DNA of 5,453 nt from Desulfobacteraceae bacterium (GTDB lineage: Bacteria > Desulfobacterota > Desulfobulbia > Desulfobulbales > Desulfobulbaceae), in NCBI GenBank assembly GCA_022837185.1, contig JALHJD010000207.1:1-5453 (forward strand). Reading direction: 5' to 3'. Position numbers and translations under genes: made by a program. The number at the start of each line of letters is the position of its first letter. The stretch's first letter is position 1. Under the pieces are notes generated by a model. The model had not been told where the DNA came from. It did no database searches and worked only from the letters and a program-made list of their open reading frames with translations. This document shows positions 1-4,950 of this stretch, piece after piece.

Positions 1-44
1 GCGAGGTTGGCCACATGTTCCACTTCTTCTCTGGTGATCTTCAT
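1..44 (-). CDS. gatC: Asp-tRNA(Asn)/Glu-tRNA(Gln) amidotransferase subunit C, N-terminus only
   Basis: The minus strand from ATG at 44 encodes MKITREEVEHVANL before the window ends, which matches the very conserved start of GatC (typically MKIT-x-EEVEHVA-x-LA). GatC is the small (about 95 residue) subunit of the GatCAB complex, which converts mischarged Asp-tRNA(Asn) or Glu-tRNA(Gln) into the amidated forms in the cytoplasm; it wraps around and stabilises GatA. gatA and gatB are often next to it and would lie beyond the left edge. No clear Shine-Dalgarno sequence is visible in the 20 bases before the ATG. The gene follows the HD-GYP gene on the same strand with 80 bases between them, and a promoter candidate lies in that gap. 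Only 14 codons are seen, so the call rests on a short but distinctive match. Confidence 0.8.
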   Translation of the reverse strand, partial: MKITREEVEHVANL

Positions 45-82
45 GGTCGTCTGTCAGGGGTTAATGGGAAAAATTCCGCTTA

Positions 83-110
83 ATTTGACACCTGGAGCGG
101 TGTCTGTCAA
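83..110 (-). promoter_or_regulatory. Candidate sigma70 promoter for gatC
   Basis: Read on the minus strand, a perfect TTGACA (110-105) is followed after 16 bases by TCAAAT (88-83), which matches 4 of 6 positions of TATAAT. Transcription would start near 76 and give a leader of about 30 bases before the gatC ATG at 44. This would let gatC be expressed independently of the upstream operon. The -10 box is mediocre and no transcript evidence is available. Confidence 0.4.
85..110. repeat. Inverted repeat between the HD-GYP gene and gatC
   Basis: GACACC (87-92) and GGTGTC (99-104) form a perfect 6-bp inverted repeat around a 6-base loop; the outer words TTGACA/TGTCAA (85-90 and 105-110) are also mutually complementary. 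It sits inside the spacer of the gatC promoter candidate, so it could be a repressor operator. It could also be a weak stem-loop at the end of the HD-GYP transcript, but no T-run follows on the minus strand, so it is a poor intrinsic terminator. Confidence 0.4.
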
Positions 111-124
111 CAGGCGATGGCGCT

Positions 125-1180
125 TCAGTTGACCGGCGCCGTTTTTTCGGCAAAAACAGCTTCGGCAAAGATCCTGATCAGATCGGGATCAAACTGGGTG
201 CCCCCGCAGCGGCGAAGCTCGGCCATCGCCTCGACGGCGGACAGGTTGCGGCGGTAGTTGCGGCGCGAGGTCATGGCGTCGTAGCTGTCGGCAATGGTGA
301 TGATTCTGGTCAATGTATCGAGCTCGTCTCCGCCGATTCCACGGGGATAGCCGCTGCCGTCAAGGCGTTCATGGTGATTGAGAATGATGATCCGTTCCCG
401 TTCCGTAAATTTGAGCGGCTGGACGATGTTGGCGCCGACTTCCGGGTGTTTTTTGATCAGCGCCCACTCCTCCGATGACAGTATTCCCGGCTTCCGAATG
501 CACGACAGATCGATCACCAGCTTGCCGACGTCGTGAAAATGGGCGGCCCTTTCCAGAACCAGCATGTCCTCTTCGCTCAACCCGGCGGCCCGGCCGAGCA
601 GCATCGAATACTCGGTCACCCGGCGGGTATGGCCGGCGGTGTAGGGATCCTTTTCCTCCAGGGCGGCCTGCAGGGTGGACATAACCTGCACGGTGGCCTC
701 TTCAAGCTGATGGCTGTACTGCATGAGCAGCTCGTTTTTCTCGGCCAGTTCCCTGGTTTTTTCCCGAACCTCATTTTCCAGGTTCCGGCGGTAATCCTTT
801 TCCCGGAGGACATAGTACCGTTTTTCAACCGCCCTTTTGACCTTGACGTGAAAGAGGGCGATATCCTCGATGGGTTTGGTCAGAAAATCATAGGCGCCGA
901 GATTCATGGCCTTGATCGCGTAATCCATCGAACCGGCCCCGGTCAGGAACAGGACCGGTATGTCGCACTTCATTCTGTTCAGGGCGTCAAGGGTCTGAAA
1001 CCCGTCCATGTCCGGCATATTGATGTCGAGAATAATGACGTGAAAGCCGTCGTTGACGGTAGCCAGCACTCCCTTGCCGCTGTCAACCGGGACCACTTCG
1101 TATCCGAACATGTTCAATATTTTTTCTATCGCGTTGCGGACCAGATCATCGTCATCGGCGATAAGAATTTTCCCTGCCAT
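125..1180 (-). CDS. Response regulator with HD-GYP domain (probable c-di-GMP phosphodiesterase)
   Basis: A 351-residue, two-domain cytoplasmic regulator. Residues 1-120 are a CheY-like receiver with the acidic pocket D9-D11, phosphoacceptor D52 (LDINMPDMDG), T80 and K102 (TKP). Residues about 125-175 are charged, heptad-like and probably a coiled-coil linker. Residues 175-345 are an HD-GYP domain with H184, the HD pair H216-D217 (AHFHDVGK), K244-H245-P246, the paired histidines H269-H270 and the GYP signature at 277-279 in DGSGYPRG, then IADSYDAMTSRRNYR. All metal-binding and signature residues seem to be present, so active hydrolysis of c-di-GMP to pGpG or GMP is likely. A sensor kinase is expected to phosphorylate D52, but none is encoded here. 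It begins 48 bases after the HDAC-like gene, probably as the last gene of that operon. The start MAGKILIADDD is the normal beginning of a receiver domain, although the G-rich stretch before it lies unusually far (about 15 bases) from the ATG, so translation may be weak or coupled. RpfG is the best-known relative; the process controlled here is unknown. Confidence 0.93.
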   Translation of the reverse strand: MAGKILIADDDDLVRNAIEKILNMFGYEVVPVDSGKGVLATVNDGFHVIILDINMPDMDGFQTLDALNRMKCDIPVLFLTGAGSMDYAIKAMNLGAYDFLTKPIEDIALFHVKVKRAVEKRYYVLREKDYRRNLENEVREKTRELAEKNELLMQYSHQLEEATVQVMSTLQAALEEKDPYTAGHTRRVTEYSMLLGRAAGLSEEDMLVLERAAHFHDVGKLVIDLSCIRKPGILSSEEWALIKKHPEVGANIVQPLKFTERERIIILNHHERLDGSGYPRGIGGDELDTLTRIITIADSYDAMTSRRNYRRNLSAVEAMAELRRCGGTQFDPDLIRIFAEAVFAEKTAPVN

Positions 1181-1211
1181 ACCCGGCGCCCGTCTCTTTC
1201 CCCCAAATCTC

Positions 1212-1227
1212 GTTAAGAACGCTTAAC
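1212..1227. repeat. Perfect inverted repeat GTTAAG-N4-CTTAAC
   Basis: A 6-4-6 perfect inverted repeat sits in the 48-base gap between the HDAC-like gene and the HD-GYP gene, two bases past the HDAC stop codon. It has no T-run after it on the minus strand and is AT-rich, so it is a poor terminator. It could be an operator, or a short hairpin affecting read-through into the HD-GYP gene. No known regulator was matched to it. Confidence 0.4.
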
Positions 1228-1228
1228 T

Positions 1229-2284
1229 TTACATTTTCCCGAGACTTTTTGCAAGGTTGACGGCCTGTTCGATGAACCACGGCAGCCGATCCCCGGCCGG
1301 CTCCTCCGCAGCGATGGAATAATCGGGATGGCTCGGATGCAGCTTCCTGCCGCACAACTCCGTGAGAACCGCCATCGTCCCCTCTCGCATGCCGGACAGG
1401 TTATATCCTCCCTCGAGAACCAGAAGAAGGCGGCCGCCGCACAGCTCCCGGGCCAGGTTCACCAGCACCCTGGTCATGCCGGCAAAACCCGCGGGGCTCA
1501 CCCGCATGGCGCCGAGGGGATCCCCGCCGTAAACATCAAACCCGCAGGAGACCAGAATGAACTGGGGCTGGTACCTCCTGATGACCGGAACGAAAAGCTC
1601 CGTGAAAATAAGAAGATAATCATGATCGCCCTGGCCGCCGGGCAGCGGGACGTTGAGGTTGAACCCTTCCCCCCTGCCCTCGCCCGTTTCCAGGAGAGCG
1701 CCCGTGCCGGGATAAAAGGGATATTGATGGATGGAGCAGTACAGAACCTCATCGGTATCGTAAAAACTGCGCTGGGTGCCGTTGCCGTGATGCAGGTCCC
1801 AGTCGAGGATGAGTATCCTATTGAGGCCGAGGCGGGTCAGGGCCCATTTTGCCCCCACGGCGATGTTGTTGAAAAGACAGAATCCCATGGCGCGATCCCT
1901 CTCCGCATGATGCCCCGGCGGTCTGACCAGGCAGAAGCCGTTATCCCCCTCCCCGGCTGCTATCCGTTGCATGCCGTCGACCACCGACCCGGCGGCAAGA
2001 CATGCGGCGGCAAATGATTTGGCCGAGGTTATGGTGTCGGCATCCAGAAAGTCATTTCGGCGGTCGGCGGTTTCGGCGATCCTCTTGATCAGCCCAGGAG
2101 AATGGTTGAGTCCGATTACCTCGAGCGATGCCGGCTCAAAGTGCGGATACATCAGGCCAGGCCATGTCCCCTCGCGGTCAAGCTCATCATAAACCACCTT
2201 GAGGCGGTCCGGGGATTCGATGTGACCAAACCCCGGCTCATGTTCGAGAAACAGCTCATCCCTGTAAACGAGTGTTCCGGCCAT
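1229..2284 (-). CDS. Histone deacetylase / AcuC-family zinc amidohydrolase
   Basis: A 351-residue cytoplasmic enzyme of the arginase/deacetylase fold. By family it removes acetyl or similar acyl groups from lysine, polyamines or small metabolites; the bacterial substrate is not predictable from sequence. Visible motifs in order: ESPDR at 23-27, RPPGHHA at 121-127 (catalytic His pair 125-126), DWDLHHGNGT at 161-170 (zinc ligands D163 and H165), CGFDVYGGDP at 247-256 (third zinc ligand D250), and EGGYN at 291-295 (transition-state Tyr 294). The active site is complete and the length is usual for class II-like bacterial members. The frame is open up to 2374, but 2284 is the best start: GGGAG lies 8 bases upstream and the homologous part of the family begins here (MAGTLVYRDELF). 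With this start it overlaps the end of the folate gene by 29 bases, implying translational coupling. AcuC (acetoin utilisation), acetylpolyamine amidohydrolase and histone-deacetylase-like are alternative labels; no acetoin genes are nearby. Confidence 0.92.
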   Translation of the reverse strand: MAGTLVYRDELFLEHEPGFGHIESPDRLKVVYDELDREGTWPGLMYPHFEPASLEVIGLNHSPGLIKRIAETADRRNDFLDADTITSAKSFAAACLAAGSVVDGMQRIAAGEGDNGFCLVRPPGHHAERDRAMGFCLFNNIAVGAKWALTRLGLNRILILDWDLHHGNGTQRSFYDTDEVLYCSIHQYPFYPGTGALLETGEGRGEGFNLNVPLPGGQGDHDYLLIFTELFVPVIRRYQPQFILVSCGFDVYGGDPLGAMRVSPAGFAGMTRVLVNLARELCGGRLLLVLEGGYNLSGMREGTMAVLTELCGRKLHPSHPDYSIAAEEPAGDRLPWFIEQAVNLAKSLGKM

Positions 2285-2879
2285 ACCGATTTCTCCCGCA
2301 TGCATAAATCCGTCGTTCCGTGACCACGAAATCCATGAACTGGTCGTGTGGTTCCATCGGCACCCGCGCGACAAGCTGCAGTTCGTAGGCTGGACTGATC
2401 CGCAGCGCCCCGGGGGCGTCCACGGTCAGAAAACGGTCATAAAACCCGCCGCCGTAGCCGAGCCGTCCCCCCCTGCGGTCAAAAACCGAACCGGGCACGA
2501 TGACCACCTCAAGATCGGCGGGGTCGCAGATGCCATGGGAAAGCAGTTCGGGCAGCGGCTCGGGTATACCGCTATATCCCGGTCTGACCTGGTTTACCGG
2601 ATCGGTGATCCGAACAGCGAGCAGCCGGGAGACACCAGGTACAACACAGGGAATGGATACGGTTTTGCCCCGGGCCAGCAGCAGCCTGATCAACTCCAGC
2701 GTCCGGACTTCGCTGCGGAAGTGCATATAAACCAGAACAGTTGCGGCGCGGTCAAGTTCCTGCATTCCCAGCAGCCCGGCGGTAATCAGTGTGCTTCGCC
2801 GTTGCAGTTCACCGGGGGACAGCAGGTTCCGTTCCTCCAGGACAGCCCGGCGGAGCTTGGTTCGGTCAGATGCCTTCAT
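2256..2879 (-). CDS. ygfA: 5-formyltetrahydrofolate cyclo-ligase (methenyltetrahydrofolate synthetase)
   Basis: A 207-residue cytoplasmic enzyme that uses ATP to convert 5-formyltetrahydrofolate to 5,10-methenyltetrahydrofolate, returning a dead-end folate to the one-carbon pool. The N-terminal basic helix (DRTKLRRAVLEERNLL) carries the usual phosphate-binding region, YMHFRSEVRT (51-60) holds the folate-site Glu57, and the signature SVFDRRGGRLGYGGGFYDRF (131-150) is essentially textbook for the family. Length is typical (180-210). TAAGGA is placed just upstream of the ATG and matches the anti-Shine-Dalgarno sequence in correct register. It is the first gene of the minus-strand run and its last 29 bases overlap the HDAC-like gene. 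In E. coli this gene (ygfA, also fau) follows the 6S RNA gene ssrS; there is no 6S-like sequence that I recognise in the 114 bases upstream here. The residues after about 195 look like a short basic tail rather than a domain. Confidence 0.95.
   Translation of the reverse strand: MKASDRTKLRRAVLEERNLLSPGELQRRSTLITAGLLGMQELDRAATVLVYMHFRSEVRTLELIRLLLARGKTVSIPCVVPGVSRLLAVRITDPVNQVRPGYSGIPEPLPELLSHGICDPADLEVVIVPGSVFDRRGGRLGYGGGFYDRFLTVDAPGALRISPAYELQLVARVPMEPHDQFMDFVVTERRIYACGRNRYGRNTRLQG
2293..2297 (-). promoter_or_regulatory. Ribosome binding site that fixes the HDAC-like start
   Basis: GGGAG on the minus strand lies 8 bases before the ATG at 2284, inside the coding region of the upstream folate gene. 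The in-frame alternatives further up (2305 and 2374) would add an N-terminal extension of low complexity that is unlike the family, so this site supports the shorter product. Confidence 0.6.
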
Positions 2880-2897
2880 TGTTCCTTACCCGGTAGC

Positions 2898-2903
2898 AGT
2901 ATA
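2898..2903 (-). promoter_or_regulatory. Candidate -10 box for the folate/HDAC/HD-GYP operon
   Basis: TATACT on the minus strand matches TATAAT at 5 of 6 positions and ends 18 bases before the ATG at 2879. The expected start near 2891 would leave a very short leader of about 12 bases that still contains the TAAGGA ribosome binding site. No good -35 box is seen at 16-18 bases spacing, where the T-run and hairpin foot of the upstream terminator lie, so an activator or a different sigma factor may be involved, or the call may be wrong. Confidence 0.35.
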
Positions 2904-2925
2904 CGCTTTTCCGTCCGCCAGCGCG

Positions 2926-2964
2926 AAAAAAAAAGCGCAGCGCCGGGCTCCCCCGACGCTGCGC
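2926..2964 (-). terminator. Strong intrinsic terminator after the YeeE-family gene
   Basis: On the minus strand GCGCAGCG (2964-2957), T, CGGG, loop GGAG, CCCG, G, CGCTGCGC (2942-2935) make a 13-pair GC-rich stem with one U-G wobble, followed directly by nine T residues (2934-2926). It lies 30 bases after the transporter stop codon and separates it from the folate operon on the same strand. On the plus strand the same DNA has no T-run, so it works in one direction only. Confidence 0.95.
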
Positions 2965-2993
2965 CGTTGAAAAATTCGCGTAAACGGTCTGTT

Positions 2994-4247
2994 TTACATG
3001 GGCAGAATAAGTTTATTGGAATCCTCGTTCCAGATAACCACTACATACCAGACCGCCATGGAAAACAAGACGAGGGCCAGGCTCCAGCCATACCCCATGA
3101 CATCGGGCAGATAAACATACTTGCCGAGAACGCCGTTTGCCTCCCATTCATTGCCCTGCACCCAGAGGCTGGTCAGGGAACTGGAGATGGCGAAGACTAT
3201 CATTGCCATCCACAGCTTCAACTGGCCCTCGCCGACCCGCCAGAGGGTCCCGGTACCGCACCCGCCGGCCAGCATTGCGCCGAGTCCGAAGACAAAGCCG
3301 CCGAACACCCCGCCCCAGCCGAACGTGCCGCGAACATAGTTAATGGGGGCCAGAACCGCTTCCCCCTCGGCCCGGACCGGAACTTCATATTTGAGCACCG
3401 CGGCGCCGATGGCTACTATGCAGATGGAGAGGGCCACCGATTTAGCCATGGTTCCGTTGCCGGTCATGTGGGGCTCCCGGAAACCCTGAACCATGCACCA
3501 GCGGCCGCGCTGCATTGTATAGCCGAGACCGACGGCTATGAGAAGTACCCCGGGAAGCGAATTGATATAATCGGTCAGTTCATCACCGTCATAATTGGCG
3601 TACTGGTAGGCACCCCAGATGAAGGCACCGATGACGACAATCCCGAGGACCACCTGGACCTGAACCGGAAAATCAATGGTCTTGGCGCCGCCGCTGCCCC
3701 AGGTGATGTGCTCCATTTCCTTATAGAGGAGCCAGAGGCCGAACAGGACACCGAAAATCAGCCCGAACCACATGGCAAAACCATGGGCACTGAGGTTGCC
3801 CAGGGCGTTGTACATGCCGCCGACATTGCATCCGCCGGCAAAGGTCGCGCCGATGCCCATCAGGATACCGGCGATTATCGCCTTTACCCATTCACGGAGG
3901 GGAGGAAAACGCAAGGCGAACTGCCCTCCCAGCAGGGCGGAAAGAAAGGCGCCGCCGACAAAGCCGATGCCGATCACCGAGCCGGAGTTGTACCAGAACG
4001 ACTTCTGGAGATTCGGGTCGCCGCCCCAATCCAGAAAACCAAGCGCCTCCAGGGTATCGGGATTGGAATAAATGCCGACGGCATACAATATCCAGTCTCC
4101 CCAGTTGCGCACTGCGCCTACGGCACCCCACGGACGCCACCAGGCCATCATCAGGATGCTGAACAGGGCGACGATGATCCCGGTGGTCATCGGGTCCCAT
4201 TCCTTCTTGCATAAATTGTTGTAGAGTTCTTTGATTTTCCCGCCCAT
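2994..4247 (-). CDS. YeeE/YedE-family (TsuA-like) sulfur-compound transporter
   Basis: A 417-residue inner-membrane protein with about ten hydrophobic segments (roughly 20-37, 90-112, 122-138, 155-175, 195-216, 231-247, 266-286, 310-328, 343-362, 386-406) and no cleavable signal. It has the internal two-fold layout of the family, each half carrying an AGGC motif: FAGGCNVGG around C140 and LAGGCGTGT around C330, with a further cysteine C251 in QRGRWCMVQGF. In the thiosulfate transporter TsuA (YeeE) of Spirochaeta thermophila three conserved cysteines line the conduction path, and C140, C251 and C330 are the obvious counterparts. It is longer than typical members (about 330-350), with an extra loop at about 40-88 and another at 362-385. 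The start is secured by GAGGAGGGG upstream of the ATG. It is transcribed away from tusA/dsrE, as expected for an import-plus-carrier module, and ends in a strong terminator. The substrate could be thiosulfate, another sulfane-sulfur compound, or a selenium species (some YedE proteins are placed in selenium loci), but no selD is visible. Confidence 0.9.
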   Translation of the reverse strand: MGGKIKELYNNLCKKEWDPMTTGIIVALFSILMMAWWRPWGAVGAVRNWGDWILYAVGIYSNPDTLEALGFLDWGGDPNLQKSFWYNSGSVIGIGFVGGAFLSALLGGQFALRFPPLREWVKAIIAGILMGIGATFAGGCNVGGMYNALGNLSAHGFAMWFGLIFGVLFGLWLLYKEMEHITWGSGGAKTIDFPVQVQVVLGIVVIGAFIWGAYQYANYDGDELTDYINSLPGVLLIAVGLGYTMQRGRWCMVQGFREPHMTGNGTMAKSVALSICIVAIGAAVLKYEVPVRAEGEAVLAPINYVRGTFGWGGVFGGFVFGLGAMLAGGCGTGTLWRVGEGQLKLWMAMIVFAISSSLTSLWVQGNEWEANGVLGKYVYLPDVMGYGWSLALVLFSMAVWYVVVIWNEDSNKLILPM

Positions 4248-4252
4248 ACAAT

Positions 4253-4285
4253 CCCCTCCTCAATATTGTCATTATTGATCAGGGG
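4253..4285 (-). promoter_or_regulatory. Leader stem-loop that would bury the transporter's ribosome binding site
   Basis: On the minus strand CCCCT (4285-4281) can pair with AGGGG (4257-4253), and TCAATA (4278-4273) with TATTGA (4265-4260), closing a 7-base loop, with a 2x2 internal loop between the stems. The lower stem uses most of the Shine-Dalgarno sequence AGGAGGGG of the transporter gene. A competing pairing exists, since the same CCCC can pair with GGGG at 4295-4292 just upstream. This is drawn by eye; it resembles a translation switch but matches no riboswitch class that I recognise. Confidence 0.45.
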
Positions 4286-4327
4286 CCCCAACCCCAACAA
4301 TGGGTTCGAGCCAGACTGTGTGTAAAA

Positions 4328-4357
4328 ATTCTTACCTGTGCCTCTGAATTTTGTCAA
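4328..4357 (-). promoter_or_regulatory. Candidate sigma70 promoter for the YeeE-family gene
   Basis: A perfect TTGACA (4357-4352 on the minus strand) is followed by TAAGAA after 17 bases, or AAGAAT after 18 (4 of 6 matches to TATAAT). Transcription would begin near 4321 and give a leader of about 75 bases that carries the G-rich stretch and the hairpin covering the ribosome binding site. The -35 is ideal but the -10 is weak, which fits an activated or moderately strong promoter. Confidence 0.5.
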
Positions 4358-4444
4358 GGAAGTTAAAGACCATACCCTGTGGATAATGATTCCCATTAAA
4401 ACAAAATTTCACTCAAAACAGATGGTTATGTAATGAACAATACT

Positions 4445-4458
4445 TGAATTGTCATTCA
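4445..4458. promoter_or_regulatory. Dyad TGAAT-N4-ATTCA, possible operator
   Basis: A perfect 5-4-5 inverted repeat lies 8 bases upstream of the tusA -35 box, centred about 50 bases before the expected start. The 5-N4-5 geometry is that of CRP/FNR-family sites (FNR: TTGAT-N4-ATCAA), although the half-site sequence differs. The centre is at neither of the two classic activator positions (-41.5, -61.5). It includes part of a 9-mer, ATTGTCATT (4448-4456), that recurs at 4265-4273 near the transporter start. Confidence 0.3.
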
Positions 4459-4466
4459 TTTTTGCC

Positions 4467-4495
4467 TTGACAGGCTTTGGCCTATTCTGTATAAA
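4467..4495 (+). promoter_or_regulatory. Near-consensus sigma70 promoter for the tusA-dsrE operon
   Basis: TTGACA (4467-4472), exactly 17 bases, then TATAAA (4490-4495): 11 of 12 positions match consensus at ideal spacing. Expected start near 4502, leaving a leader of about 113 bases before tusA. This is the strongest promoter-like sequence in the window and predicts high expression of the sulfur carrier genes. Confidence 0.8.
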
Positions 4496-4523
4496 AACTG
4501 TTTAATAAGGGTAAAATTGCGGT

Positions 4524-4603
4524 TACCATGTGGTAGTGCGAGATTGCCCGATGCTTGTGAAACCCGGATATTTCATGGGCCCTTTCAATTCATTTTCATG
4601 GTA
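4524..4603 (+). promoter_or_regulatory. Long tusA leader with self-complementary ends
   Basis: Within the 113-base leader, TACCATG (4524-4530) is the exact complement of CATGGTA (4597-4603), which runs into the Shine-Dalgarno sequence AGGAGG (4603-4608). Between them TGAAA (4558-4562) can pair with TTTCA (4571-4575). The fold would shape the region just before the ribosome binding site but cover only its first base. No known riboswitch or protein-leader consensus was recognised. Confidence 0.25.
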
Positions 4604-4614
4604 GGAGGAATCAA

Positions 4615-4872
4615 ATGAGTGATGCAAAAATAGCACCGGATGGTCTCACCGTAGCAGCCGTTTTGGACGCGAAAGGTCTGAGCTGCCCCATGCCTCTGCT
4701 CCGCACCAAAAAGGAAATAGGGAAAATCAATTCCGGAGAAATTCTGCGGGTTGACGGGACCGATCCCGGGTCCAAAAATGACATCCCCGGGTGGTGCGAA
4801 CGATCCGGCCATGAATTTCTTGGACTCAAGGAAGAGGACGGGTACACAAGCTTTTTTATCAAAAAGGGTTGA
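4615..4872 (+). CDS. tusA: TusA-family sulfurtransferase (sulfur carrier protein)
   Basis: An 85-residue cytoplasmic protein of the TusA/SirA/YedF family, with the usual length of about 75-85. Residues 16-30 read VLDAKGLSCPMPLLR, containing the family signature CPxP with the persulfide-carrying cysteine C24. The conserved GD/GTDPGSKNDIPGWC stretch (48-61) follows, with a second cysteine C61, and a C-terminal FFIKKG strand. The protein accepts sulfane sulfur as C24-SSH and passes it to partners such as DsrE-type proteins, dissimilatory sulfur enzymes or tRNA thiolation. Its start is set by AGGAGG six bases upstream. It is the first gene of the plus-strand operon, opposite a YeeE-family transporter; the same pairing occurs in thiosulfate uptake systems (TsuA with a TusA-like TsuB, or fused and neighbouring YeeD/YeeE). 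Genetic context rather than sequence separates a role in uptake or dissimilation from one in tRNA modification, and here it favours the former. Confidence 0.93.
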   Translation: MSDAKIAPDGLTVAAVLDAKGLSCPMPLLRTKKEIGKINSGEILRVDGTDPGSKNDIPGWCERSGHEFLGLKEEDGYTSFFIKKG

Positions 4873-4887
4873 TCCGCAACGAACCAA

Positions 4888-4937
4888 AAAGCATAAACGG
4901 CGCATTTTCCTGACCGGAAAGGCGCCGCTTATCTTTT
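4888..4937 (+). promoter_or_regulatory. Long intercistronic stem-loop between tusA and dsrE
   Basis: CGGCGC (4898-4903), a bulged A, then TTTTCC (4905-4910) pair with GGAAAG (4916-4921) and GCGCCG (4922-4927) around a 5-base loop TGACC. An outer AT stem continues (ATAA 4893-4896 with TTAT 4929-4932, then AAAG 4888-4891 with TTTT 4934-4937) past two mismatches. The dsrE Shine-Dalgarno sequence AAGGAGGG starts two bases later. The 3' side is T-rich but interrupted (CTTATCTTTTC), so it may act as a leaky terminator or attenuator, or as an mRNA-stability element that sets different levels of TusA and DsrE. Confidence 0.65.
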
Positions 4938-4950
4938 CAAGGAGGGCATT

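Noticed and set aside
533..1216. A 227-codon plus-strand frame opposite the HD-GYP gene.
   Set aside because: The opposite strand encodes a complete REC/HD-GYP protein with every signature residue; this translation resembles nothing known.
1328..2017. A 229-codon plus-strand frame opposite the HDAC-like gene.
   Set aside because: The opposite strand carries all zinc and catalytic motifs of the deacetylase family; this frame is only its shadow.
2285..2374. N-terminal extension of the HDAC-like protein to 381 residues.
   Set aside because: The extra 30 residues lie wholly inside the folate gene and do not look like the family; a good ribosome binding site precedes the start at 2284.
2346..4214. 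A 622-codon open frame on the plus strand, antisense to the folate and transporter genes.
   Set aside because: It spans two clearly recognisable minus-strand genes and the terminator between them, its translation is low-complexity and Pro/Gly/His-rich, and it has no family resemblance. It is a shadow of codon bias on the opposite strand.
4301..4316. GGTTCGAGCC, which looks like a tRNA T-arm.
   Set aside because: The T-stem would have only about one correct pair beyond the loop closure, and no acceptor, anticodon or D arm can be drawn around it.
4359..4387. A second plus-strand promoter based on GATAAT at 4382-4387.
   Set aside because: There is no acceptable -35 box at proper spacing, and the much better promoter at 4467-4495 explains tusA transcription.
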